Origin: Puniceicoccaceae bacterium
Lineage (GTDB): Bacteria; Verrucomicrobiota; Verrucomicrobiia; Opitutales; Coraliomargaritaceae
Reading direction: 5' to 3'
Assembly (NCBI GenBank): GCA_003331195.1
Contig: QOOZ01000020.1
Coordinates: 1 to 37,929, forward strand
Length of the DNA: 37,929 nucleotides
The position numbers were made by a program, and so were the translations under genes. Below the pieces are notes generated by a model. The model worked only from the letters and a program-made list of their open reading frames with translations, was not told the origin of the DNA and did not search any database. Positions 9,371 through 17,038 of the stretch are shown one piece after another. How positions within the stretch are numbered: the first letter of the stretch is position 1; each line of letters begins with the position of its first letter.

Positions 9371-10705
9371 TTAATTGACGAACTTTTCTAAGGTGGTGAT
9401 ATATTCGGCTACAAAATACTGTTCTTTAATGGCCTGTGCTTCTTTTAGTCGATTGATTGCTTGTAAATACTTACCTTTTTTGACAAGCACTCGAGTAGCA
9501 CCCAGCAGTGCATCTACTTGAACTGCTTCGACTTTTGTAGCCCGATCGTAGTAGTCTAGTGCCTTAACAAGTTCGTTTTCTTGTAGATAGTAACTGCCCA
9601 AAGTGAGCAAAGCGCTACCATTTAGGGGATCCTTTGCTACTACTTCGCTTAGCATTTTCATCGCCCCATCTTTGTCGTCCATTGAGAGCGCATTAGCGGC
9701 TTTTAATGTCAGCAGCGTCAGAGAGTTTTCTTGGTTGAGCGTATCTTGATATGTTTGCGAGATTTTTGTTAGGAATCCTTTCAGTTGATCAGCGGGTAAT
9801 CGTCGACTCATGACTTTCGCTAATGAAAGTGCATCCTCTGGTTTTACTTCACCTGTAGATAGCGCTAGATTATAGGGTTCAAGTGCTAGTGTGGGCGCAT
9901 CGAGATTTACATAGATATCACCGAGAAGTACATACATCTCGCGGTCCGCAGCGCCTAGCATCTTGACGACTTCAAAATTAGCTGCTGCTTGAAGATACTC
10001 TTTTTGTGCAATAAAAGCATTTGCTTGTTGCAGCCAAAATTCTGGCTCAGTGGGTTTCTCATCAATGTAGCTGTAGATGATGTTTTCAACTTCGTTATAT
10101 TTACGCAGATTCTGTAGCGCTTTTAACTGGCCTAATCGCCAGTCACGACTTTCTGGCTCAAATACAAGTGCTAGCTTATAAGCATCCAAAGCTGGTCCAT
10201 AGTTTTCGTTATTTAGATGGCAGTAAGCAATCAACCCAAATAAGCCACCGTCACCTCCAAGAATTTCTAGAGATTTAGTTAGATTCGGAAGCGCTTTCTT
10301 GTAGTTATTTTGCTGGATATAAGCGAGTCCGATATTTTTATAGGCTCTACCGAAGTTAGGAAACTTATCGATAGCTACTGCGAACGAATCGATGGCTAAT
10401 CCGATATCGCCTTTTTGGAGAAGAAAATTTGCTAGGGCGAAATCCATAGCCCCACTTGATTCAGTGTTGATTGCATTACTGAGAATTTTGATCGCTGTAT
10501 CGCCTTTGTATCCGCTTTTTGCTACTTGGCGAAAAACTTCTGCCTCCTCACTTGAAATAGAGGGAGATTTTGCAGTATCGACTCCATAGCTACCCATAAA
10601 TCGGTCTACAAATTCAGGGTTGGACCAAGTGTTCTCACTTAGAGGATACGATTGAGCGAGCAAAGTATGCGCCGCAATAAGGAGGATGAATGGTATGTAT
10701 TTCAT
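9371..10705 (-). CDS. Exported TPR-repeat protein of the TonB operon
   Basis: 444 residues with a Sec signal peptide (MKYIPFILLIAAHTLLAQ, cut near LLA) and tandem tetratricopeptide repeats from about residue 85 to the end (for example FGRAYKNIGLAYIQQNNYKKAL, split over residues 115-136, and the late SALLTLGSYYLQENELVKAL). It starts 5 bases after the tonB stop codon. A TPR protein is the last member of Vibrio TonB2-type operons (ttpC-exbB-exbD-tonB-TPR). The same order here supports an accessory role in the energising complex, probably in the periplasm. No enzymatic residues are recognisable. Confidence 0.85.
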   Translation of the reverse strand: MKYIPFILLIAAHTLLAQSYPLSENTWSNPEFVDRFMGSYGVDTAKSPSISSEEAEVFRQVAKSGYKGDTAIKILSNAINTESSGAMDFALANFLLQKGDIGLAIDSFAVAIDKFPNFGRAYKNIGLAYIQQNNYKKALPNLTKSLEILGGDGGLFGLIAYCHLNNENYGPALDAYKLALVFEPESRDWRLGQLKALQNLRKYNEVENIIYSYIDEKPTEPEFWLQQANAFIAQKEYLQAAANFEVVKMLGAADREMYVLLGDIYVNLDAPTLALEPYNLALSTGEVKPEDALSLAKVMSRRLPADQLKGFLTKISQTYQDTLNQENSLTLLTLKAANALSMDDKDGAMKMLSEVVAKDPLNGSALLTLGSYYLQENELVKALDYYDRATKVEAVQVDALLGATRVLVKKGKYLQAINRLKEAQAIKEQYFVAEYITTLEKFVN

Positions 10706-10710
10706 AAGTA

Positions 10711-11406
10711 TTAAAATCTAATAGGTAGTTCGACAACTGCTTTAACGCGCTGTCCATTTTTTTTAGGTTCGGTCATTTTCCATTTTTTAAAGACGGCGCG
10801 TACAGAATCTTTTAATACTGCATGTGTGGTTTCTGTGAAGCGCACAATTCGTATCATATTTCCGTTTTCATCTACTTGGAATCGAACTCTAGTGTAGCCG
10901 GAAATTCGATCCTGCCTCATTTGGAAAGGCTTTTCAGGCTTAACGAAATTAATCATGCGTGGTTTTTCATCAAGTTCACTTACATTGAAGAACTCCTTCA
11001 TTTCAGCTATTGCATCCGGTCGTGTATTAAATCCGCCCAGACCGAAGGCTGCCGTCATAGCATCTCCTATGCCTGGGTCTAAAGCTAGATCAAGTTGCGA
11101 CAATGAAAGTTGTGGAGGCGGGGGTGGTGGTGGTGGTGGTGGTGGTTCTTCGATTTCTTCATCTTCTTGCTCAGGAGGTTCAGGTGGGGGCGGGGGTGGG
11201 GGAGGAGCAATATCTACCTGAACGACAAGACTATCCTTTTTACCAATTGAATCTAGAAGCTGCGTAAATGGTATTAATAAGAAGATAGCTGTGGTAACGA
11301 CGATGGCAGCGAGCACAACCATAGGAATGCCTTGGCTCATGCTAGGAATATCAAAATTAATCACTCCAGCTGCTTTTTCCTTCTGCTTTTTATCATTCAC
11401 AGTCAA
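10711..11406 (-). CDS. tonB: TonB energy-transducing protein
   Basis: 231-residue TonB-family protein. A transmembrane anchor lies around residues 28-50 (MVVLAAIVVTTAIFLLIPF). It is followed by two proline runs near residues 69-76 and 88-98 separated by an acidic segment, which would span the periplasm. The C-terminal TonB domain at about 145-231 contains SGYTRVRFQVDENGNM and VFKKWKMTEPKKNGQ. The start codon overlaps the exbD stop by four bases (ATGA), which indicates translational coupling. It would pass ExbBD energy to an outer-membrane receptor such as the one at bases 2-2500. This TonB lies among purine genes, so a dedicated rather than housekeeping role is inferred. Confidence 0.94.
   Translation of the reverse strand: MTVNDKKQKEKAAGVINFDIPSMSQGIPMVVLAAIVVTTAIFLLIPFTQLLDSIGKKDSLVVQVDIAPPPPPPPPEPPEQEDEEIEEPPPPPPPPPPPQLSLSQLDLALDPGIGDAMTAAFGLGGFNTRPDAIAEMKEFFNVSELDEKPRMINFVKPEKPFQMRQDRISGYTRVRFQVDENGNMIRIVRFTETTHAVLKDSVRAVFKKWKMTEPKKNGQRVKAVVELPIRF
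11113..11146. repeat. GGT/GGC microsatellite in tonB (poly-proline)
   Basis: A low-complexity run of GGN triplets, mostly GGT, encodes the second proline run of TonB on the minus strand. A second, less regular G-rich run at about 11184-11210 encodes the first. Both are in frame. Triplet slippage would change spacer length without breaking the frame. Confidence 0.85.
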
Positions 11407-11807
11407 TTTTCTGTGGAAATATTAACGGATGGGGCACCTCCAATTTTTGATTCGTCAATGACGCGGACAAGAAGACTAGTAGGAACTGTTTTGTCAGCTT
11501 GTATGATGACCGGCATCTCGTCCTTCTGATTCAACCGTTTGACTATAGATCGAACTCCAGCAGGACCAATCTCACGTCCTCCGTAGACTACCTTTCCTGT
11601 ATCTGTAATAGCTATAAGAATACTATTTTTCTCCAAGTCTACGGCGGATGATGCCTGCGGTTTTGTCACATCAACGCCAGTTTCCTCAACAAATACCGTT
11701 GTAACGATAAAGAAAATCAAGAGTATGAATACGACGTCAATTAGTGGGGAAATATTAATTTCCTCGTTACTAGCTGAATCAGATCCTCTACGTTTTCCTA
11801 GTGCCAT
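11403..11807 (-). CDS. exbD: ExbD/TolR biopolymer transport protein
   Basis: 134-residue ExbD. A short cytoplasmic N-terminus precedes one transmembrane segment, INISPLIDVVFILLIFFIVT, at residues 17-36, with the conserved proton-carrying Asp at position 24. The periplasmic domain ends in VRVIDESKIGGAPSVNIST. It lies 19 bases downstream of exbB and overlaps tonB by four bases. With ExbB it forms the proton-driven motor that powers TonB. Confidence 0.95.
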   Translation of the reverse strand: MALGKRRGSDSASNEEINISPLIDVVFILLIFFIVTTVFVEETGVDVTKPQASSAVDLEKNSILIAITDTGKVVYGGREIGPAGVRSIVKRLNQKDEMPVIIQADKTVPTSLLVRVIDESKIGGAPSVNISTEN

Positions 11808-11826
11808 ATTCTTGCTTTATTTTTAG

Positions 11827-12435
11827 TTATCCCTTGAGACCTTTGCCTTCAAATTGCTTAAGAGTTCTTGCTTCAAGCTGAGTAAGAAATTGCTGTAAAT
11901 TTTGGCGCTGAGCGCGTGCTGAAGTCAGGAAGAACATCGCTGGTATTGCTAGCATTAGCCCGGTTTGTGTTGTTATGAGTGCTTCCGAAATGCCGCCTGC
12001 TACTAAATCCAGAGAATTGCCGCCATAGCTAACAGAAAGGCCAAGAAATGTGGCTAACATGCCAACTACTGTACCTAATAATCCGAGAAGTGGAGCCGCC
12101 GAGACGATTGTTGTGCTAAAGCGAATCTGCCGATCAAGAGGTTGAATGATTCGGCGATGTAACATCAAAAAACGAAAGCTTAGTTCTTTATAAGAATCGA
12201 CGTCTCTTTGAGTATAACGAATCATGTTGCCGAGAAGTCCGCTAGCTTCACCCGGCTGCTCGACCCAATGGCCCCATTCGTTTACATCTTTGCTAAGCTC
12301 TTTGAGTCTTTGTAGATAGATCATCACTTGCAAAATAGATCCATAGATTACCAAAGCAAGCGCCGCTAAGCCTATCATTAGAGGACCCCCAGAAATCCAA
12401 GTATTAAAAACAGTCTCGTTGAGCGTTTCCCACAT
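11827..12435 (-). CDS. exbB: ExbB/MotA/TolQ proton channel protein
   Basis: 202-residue inner-membrane protein with three membrane segments near residues 18-40, 106-132 and 148-172. The conserved TolQ/ExbB signature VSAAPLLGLLGTVVGMLATF is followed by GGISEALITTQTGLMLAIPA, including the polar residues expected in the channel. It starts 33 bases after the upstream proton-channel gene stops and 19 bases before exbD. It is the second MotA/TolQ-domain gene in a row, as in Vibrio TonB2 operons, where TtpC and ExbB2 are both present. Confidence 0.94.
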   Translation of the reverse strand: MWETLNETVFNTWISGGPLMIGLAALALVIYGSILQVMIYLQRLKELSKDVNEWGHWVEQPGEASGLLGNMIRYTQRDVDSYKELSFRFLMLHRRIIQPLDRQIRFSTTIVSAAPLLGLLGTVVGMLATFLGLSVSYGGNSLDLVAGGISEALITTQTGLMLAIPAMFFLTSARAQRQNLQQFLTQLEARTLKQFEGKGLKG

Positions 12436-12468
12436 ACGGTTTATGTAATATATTAATCCCCCGAAGAA

Positions 12469-13881
12469 TTACTGTTTTCTTTCTGCGCGTAATATTCCGT
12501 TCAATAGGGTCATTGCATCGCCTTCGAACTCGTTTTCGATCGCTTTTGCTTTTCGTTGCAGGAAAGCATGGAGGACAAGAGACGGAATCGCTACTATTAA
12601 ACCAAACTCAGTTGTTATTAAGGCTTCGGATATGCCGCCTCCAAGGGCTTTAGGATCCCCTGAGCCAAAGATAGTTAAGAGTTTAAAAGTGGTTATAATG
12701 CCAGTAACAGTACCCAACAGACCGAGCAAGGGAGCGGTAGCAGCGGTGATCCAAACAATCGAAATTAAACGCTCTAGTTTGGGTTGTAGCTTCATTAGAA
12801 CCTCTTCCATAGATTGTTCGATCAGATCGCGTCCATGCCCTATATTTTTTATGCCTGCCATAACGATTTCCGATCCGGCGCCAGATAATTTGTTTGCTTC
12901 TGCAAGAGCCTTTTGCTGCTGACCATCTTCTATGGCACTTAATATGGAAACTAGTTGTGCTTTAGGTATGCGCTGGATGCCGTTTAACTCGATAAGTTTA
13001 ATGATGCCGATGACAATAGATATGAAAGCAATAGATAGAATCGGGTAGATCCAGAACCCACCCTTTTGGATATGTTCAATAAAGCTATCTTTAGTTGTTT
13101 CCAGCGCTAGAGCCTTGCCTAAGGTAGGGTCGAGTGGGAGCATACCGCTACCGTTGATAATGTATTGAGGAATTTCGCTAAATCCACTTTTCAGACTCAC
13201 TAATGTGGGTTTACCAGAATCACCTTGAAGCGTCACGCCTGCATCTGACAGATCTGCTGAACTAAAGAAAGCAACAGGGCCATATAAAAGAAACTGGCCC
13301 TCTTGAAAAGTGCCATCAGGTAGCACTGATTTTCCTGCAAAACTTTGTCCGCCTATAAGTGCATTTAGCCGCTCAATGCCTAAATCAACGCCAGTGACCA
13401 AGGCTTCTATAGCCGCTACCGCCCCTGCGTCATCCTCCGCTGGAGCGTCTGCAGAATTAAGGACGTCTAAAAAATTTGCTTCGTATAGTTGAAGCTCTGC
13501 TGCATCTGCGCTAGAAGATTGATTATTAATGAATTCGACTAACAAATTTTTAGCATAGTCAATCTCATCACGTCGTGCCTTCACTTCTGCCTCTAAAGCG
13601 CTTAAGTTTAAATCTCTAGTGTCACGAAGACGCTCCATCCGCTGTAGATCATCTTTTAGGCTAGAAACCTCTACTTCTAAGCTGTTGAGCTTTTTAGCAA
13701 GCGGTACTTTTTCCGATGAAATTGATTCTTGCAATGTAGCTAGCTCTGTAATCGCAGATGCGAGTTTTTCACTAGACTCAGTTTGAATTAAGCTAAAGCT
13801 TTGAGCTATGGTCAATGCGGGTAGAATCAGAACACCCATTGAAAGAGTTATTTTATAAAAACTTCTTACGTTCATAGTCAT
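12469..13881 (-). CDS. ttpC: TtpC-like protein: coiled coil plus MotA/TolQ/ExbB domain
   Basis: 470 residues. A signal peptide or first membrane segment (residues 8-26) is followed by a charged coiled coil at about 36-125 and a small periplasmic domain to about 260. An ExbB-like module follows, with membrane segments near 276-298, 372-398 and 415-440 and the signature TAATAPLLGLLGTVTGIITT. This large-periplasmic-domain architecture matches TtpC, required by Vibrio TonB2 systems beside a normal ExbB. It lies 20 bases after the DUF3450 gene and 33 bases before exbB. The symbol is assigned by architecture and gene order only. A general TolQ-family label would be the conservative alternative. Confidence 0.85.
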   Translation of the reverse strand: MTMNVRSFYKITLSMGVLILPALTIAQSFSLIQTESSEKLASAITELATLQESISSEKVPLAKKLNSLEVEVSSLKDDLQRMERLRDTRDLNLSALEAEVKARRDEIDYAKNLLVEFINNQSSSADAAELQLYEANFLDVLNSADAPAEDDAGAVAAIEALVTGVDLGIERLNALIGGQSFAGKSVLPDGTFQEGQFLLYGPVAFFSSADLSDAGVTLQGDSGKPTLVSLKSGFSEIPQYIINGSGMLPLDPTLGKALALETTKDSFIEHIQKGGFWIYPILSIAFISIVIGIIKLIELNGIQRIPKAQLVSILSAIEDGQQQKALAEANKLSGAGSEIVMAGIKNIGHGRDLIEQSMEEVLMKLQPKLERLISIVWITAATAPLLGLLGTVTGIITTFKLLTIFGSGDPKALGGGISEALITTEFGLIVAIPSLVLHAFLQRKAKAIENEFEGDAMTLLNGILRAERKQ

Positions 13882-13901
13882 AAATATTCTAGTTTTTAGT
13901 T

Positions 13902-14666
13902 TTACTTAGCGACTACAGGAAGCTCTACAAAGGTAGCCTCTCTAGCTCCTTCATATGTATCAATTAAGTTTACAATTTGCCTCTTATACTCCGGTCTTTC
14001 AACCCAATCCCAACCAGCTTCTCCCGGAGTGCCTAATCCCGCATAGCCAGCGCTTTCGCTGGCGAAGTAGGCGCCTGCTAAGCCAAAATAAAGAGTTTTA
14101 ACTTCGAGGCTTTTTTCACCTATACTTCGAATTTCTGACGTTAGTGTGATACCGGTATTAAATTTATCTATCTTATTTAAAGTGCCAACTACTGTGAGGA
14201 GTCGCTGCGATATGGACATACGCGTATCCTCTTCAGGCTTCGGTAGGCGGAGTAAAAGAGGCTGAATCTCTTCGAGTAATGGCTCAGGTAGCTTTACAAT
14301 TAAACTTCTTATTTGACCCTCTAAATCCGGGACGACTAATTCAAGGGCTTTTGTTGAAGTTAGTAGGGCCTCTTTGTCTGCATTTAATTTAATTCGCAGT
14401 GTGTCAGTGGAATCAGTATTAGCCTCAAGCTTTGCGATTCTGGCAGTAAGCTTTTCTTTTTCCTGCTCGAGTAGACTGATTAAATCAGCGATAATTACCT
14501 TTTCGCTTTCCCAAGTCGCCTTTGCCTCCGCAGTTACTTTTTTAGTGTCTACCCAAGTTATAAGCTCTTCTTGCGTATCCCTTATGGTAGTGCCTAAGGA
14601 GGGGGTTACTGCAGTTGTAGTTGCCAGTGATAGTAGTATGACTTGTAATAGTATTCTAATGGACAT
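13902..14666 (-). CDS. DUF3450 family exported coiled-coil protein
   Basis: 254 residues with an N-terminal signal peptide (MSIRILLQVILLSLATTT) and a coiled coil at about residues 30-120. The C-terminal part shows the DUF3450-typical VKTLYFGLAGAYFASESAGYAG and GEAGWDWVERPE, split across residues 190-225. DUF3450 genes precede ttpC in Vibrio-like TonB2 operons. The position here, first in the minus-strand run and 20 bases before ttpC, is the same. Probably a periplasmic partner of the energiser; its molecular function is unknown. Its ATG overlaps the left arm of the inverted repeat in the divergent promoter region. Confidence 0.85.
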   Translation of the reverse strand: MSIRILLQVILLSLATTTAVTPSLGTTIRDTQEELITWVDTKKVTAEAKATWESEKVIIADLISLLEQEKEKLTARIAKLEANTDSTDTLRIKLNADKEALLTSTKALELVVPDLEGQIRSLIVKLPEPLLEEIQPLLLRLPKPEEDTRMSISQRLLTVVGTLNKIDKFNTGITLTSEIRSIGEKSLEVKTLYFGLAGAYFASESAGYAGLGTPGEAGWDWVERPEYKRQIVNLIDTYEGAREATFVELPVVAK

Positions 14667-14694
14667 GGCATAAATCTAGCTGATTTTATGCCAT
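14665..14694. promoter_or_regulatory. Inverted repeat in the divergent promoter, candidate operator
   Basis: ATGGCATAAA (14665-14674) and TTTATGCCAT (14685-14694) form a perfect 10-base inverted repeat around a 10-base spacer. The half-site centres are therefore 20 bases apart, about two helical turns. The whole intergenic region between the two divergent runs is only 54 bases (14667-14720), so this dyad must lie over or beside both promoters. Its left arm includes part of the DUF3450 start codon. It is a good candidate binding site for a dimeric regulator, perhaps a purine or urate sensor. No regulator gene is present in the window. An RNA hairpin in the 5' leader is the alternative. Confidence 0.55.
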
Positions 14695-14720
14695 AGGTCT
14701 ATTATTCTTTTACTTTAACT

Positions 14721-16067
14721 ATGTTTTCGGCTTATAATTACCCTTCAAGTAGTTCTAGTGTAGAATTTTATCGTGGGCCAGTCCTCCGCTCTTTAAGCGA
14801 TAATCTTTCTGAATATTTTGAAGACGCATTGATTGTGACTCAAAAAAATGGTGAGAAAGCTGGTCTGATCGTAGCCATTGGAGAGGCAGCAAAAGTGGCC
14901 AAAGAGTTAAAATTGGATTTATCTGCCTTGAAGAAAAATATGGATCTGCTCATGCCCGCCTTTTTTGATACCCATTTTCATTGGGTACAGGACGATGTTA
15001 GGCAGATGCCAAAAGTTTCTTTGATAGAATGGTTAGAGCGCTATACTTTTCCAGAAGAAGCCAAGTATTCTGATCACAAATTTTCGAGTGTTAAAGCAAA
15101 GCGGTTTTGGAAACGAATTCTATCGGTAGGAACTATTGGGGGATTGTGCTACAGCTCAATCCATGAGGTTGCTTTAAAAGAGGCGTTTAAGTATGCCCCT
15201 GAAGATTTTAATATCGGCAATGTTCTCATGACAATGAATTGCCCAGAAGATATCCGTCAGAGTCCTCAGAGGGCTTGTGCAAGTGTCGATAATTGCGCCA
15301 AGCGTTATAAGAGTCGTTATGTTTGCTCACCACGATTTGCGCCAACTACTTGCCCAGAGGCAATGCAGGCATCTGCTCTGGCGGCAGCGCGACACGACTG
15401 CTTCCAACAAACTCATCTAGGAGAAACGAAAAATGAGATCCAGTGGGTCCTTGAAATTTATGCCAAAATCAAAGGCTTTGAGGGCGTGAAGACATACACT
15501 GAAATTTATGAGCGAGTAAAGATGTTGGGGCCCAAAACAATTTTTGGGCACTGCATTTATTTAGCCGAGAGTGAATGGAAGCTACTAGCCGATTCTGGTA
15601 GTCGGATAGCTAGCTGCCCAAGTTCAAATGCACCTGTTGATCAGCTAGGAATAGGTTCGGGCTTATTTGATTTTGAAAAAGCAGAATCAATGGGTGTTCC
15701 TTGGGCTTTAGCTTCCGATATTGGCGGTGGCCCATTTTTATCGATGTTTGATGTTATGCGCTCATTCGTTTTGCAAAATAGAGAAATAGGTCGACATTCG
15801 GCCACCTTTACTAAGGCACTCCATCGCACAACCTTTAAGGGGGCTGAATTGATGGACCTTTCTGCTGATAGAGGAATGCTTGAGGTTGGGTATTATTTGG
15901 ATGCGATTCGTGTCCCAATGCCACCGGGATTACCAGCTAGAGCAAATGGCGAAATGGCGCTCGAAGCATTAATTCGTTTAATGCCAAATAGAGAGTCTTC
16001 AGACACTTTTGTTAATGAGACCATTATTAGAGGAAAAAGTTGTTTTAATAAGGAGGCAGTCGTATGA
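14721..16067 (+). CDS. guaD: Guanine deaminase (amidohydrolase superfamily)
   Basis: 448-residue cytoplasmic enzyme predicted to convert guanine to xanthine and ammonia. Zinc and active-site motifs in order are PAFFDTHFHWVQD (His85 and His87), SPRFAPTTCPEAM, QTHLGETKNEIQ (His232, Glu235), FGHCIYLAESEWKLL, ASCPSSNAPVDQLGIGSGLF, and LASDIGGGPFLSM (Asp333). This is the guanine deaminase order, including the GSGLF and GGG segments. The ATG at 14721 is the only sensible start; the next Met is about 75 residues in. First gene of the plus-strand run. It overlaps xdhC by four bases, so it is translationally coupled to xanthine dehydrogenase maturation, and its product xanthine is the XDH substrate. 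Confidence 0.9.
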   Translation: MFSAYNYPSSSSSVEFYRGPVLRSLSDNLSEYFEDALIVTQKNGEKAGLIVAIGEAAKVAKELKLDLSALKKNMDLLMPAFFDTHFHWVQDDVRQMPKVSLIEWLERYTFPEEAKYSDHKFSSVKAKRFWKRILSVGTIGGLCYSSIHEVALKEAFKYAPEDFNIGNVLMTMNCPEDIRQSPQRACASVDNCAKRYKSRYVCSPRFAPTTCPEAMQASALAAARHDCFQQTHLGETKNEIQWVLEIYAKIKGFEGVKTYTEIYERVKMLGPKTIFGHCIYLAESEWKLLADSGSRIASCPSSNAPVDQLGIGSGLFDFEKAESMGVPWALASDIGGGPFLSMFDVMRSFVLQNREIGRHSATFTKALHRTTFKGAELMDLSADRGMLEVGYYLDAIRVPMPPGLPARANGEMALEALIRLMPNRESSDTFVNETIIRGKSCFNKEAVV

Positions 16068-17023
16068 GCTTATCTGAATTTTGGGTGGCAGCCCACGAAG
16101 CCCTCAGAAACGGGAAGTTAATACACATGTCCTTAGTGGTGGATCAAACAAAGGGATCTCCAGGGACTACTGCTGCTCGCATGTTTGTAACCAACGATGG
16201 TGCTCGTTATGGAACCATAGGTGGTGGTGTGATGGAAAGTCGCGTTATAAAGGAAGCTGTCGCAGGCCTTAATCAAAAGCGATTGCCAAAACCTAGGCTA
16301 CGCCAATTACGCCATCGCGCCGATTTGAGCGATCAATCATCTGGACTTATCTGTGGAGGAACACAAACAAATCTTGAGCTTTCGCTAAGCCCAAATCAGC
16401 ATCTTGAGTTAATCGCGAGAATAGTAGCCTCGGCGGTATCTGGACTGGGCTCTGTGCGCTGCAACTCTGATGGACTTAAATTAAGTGATCAATCAGTAGA
16501 GGCTGTAAAGCTCAAGCAAATGGATGAAGAATGGGAGGTAAGCTTGCCTCTATTGAATCGCCGGCGAATCGCCGTTTTTGGAGCGGGTCATTGTGGAGTC
16601 GCCTTAGCTAATGCAATGCATCGACTAGACTATGAAGTGACCGTAATAGACTCGCGTTCTGATATTAGCACTACCGAGGGTCTCGCAAAATCAATCAAGC
16701 TTTTCGTAACTGATTTTGAGGGTGGAGCAGCCTGTGTCGACCACCCGAATTATACAGTGGCCATTGTTATGACTTATTCAATGGACACAGATGTAAAAGC
16801 ACTTTTGGGGCTTCTAGATAAAGGTTTTGATTGGATCGGACTTATGGGCAGTCAGGTTAAAATCGCACATATCCGTCAGAAATTGCTACATAAAGGCTTC
16901 AGCGATTTGCAAATTGCGCAAATTGTTGCTCCTGTAGGTCTTGATTTTAATAGTGATACTCCAGAAGAAATCGCAGTTAGCATAGCAGCAAAAATACTTT
17001 TAGAAAGAGAATCTGATACATAA
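16064..17023 (+). CDS. xdhC: XdhC-type xanthine dehydrogenase maturation factor
   Basis: 319-residue XdhC/CoxI family protein. It binds molybdenum cofactor, helps its sulfuration and inserts it into xanthine dehydrogenase. The N-terminal domain has GSPGTTAARMFV and GTIGGGVMESRVI. The C-terminal Rossmann domain begins RRIAVFGAGHCGVALANAMH near residue 167 and includes IGLMGSQVK. The ATG overlaps the guaD stop (ATGA) and is preceded by a strong Shine-Dalgarno AGGAGG at 16051-16056, seven bases upstream. The gap to xdhA is 15 bases. Confidence 0.94.
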   Translation: MSLSEFWVAAHEALRNGKLIHMSLVVDQTKGSPGTTAARMFVTNDGARYGTIGGGVMESRVIKEAVAGLNQKRLPKPRLRQLRHRADLSDQSSGLICGGTQTNLELSLSPNQHLELIARIVASAVSGLGSVRCNSDGLKLSDQSVEAVKLKQMDEEWEVSLPLLNRRRIAVFGAGHCGVALANAMHRLDYEVTVIDSRSDISTTEGLAKSIKLFVTDFEGGAACVDHPNYTVAIVMTYSMDTDVKALLGLLDKGFDWIGLMGSQVKIAHIRQKLLHKGFSDLQIAQIVAPVGLDFNSDTPEEIAVSIAAKILLERESDT

Positions 17024-17038
17024 TATCGAGATTAATAT

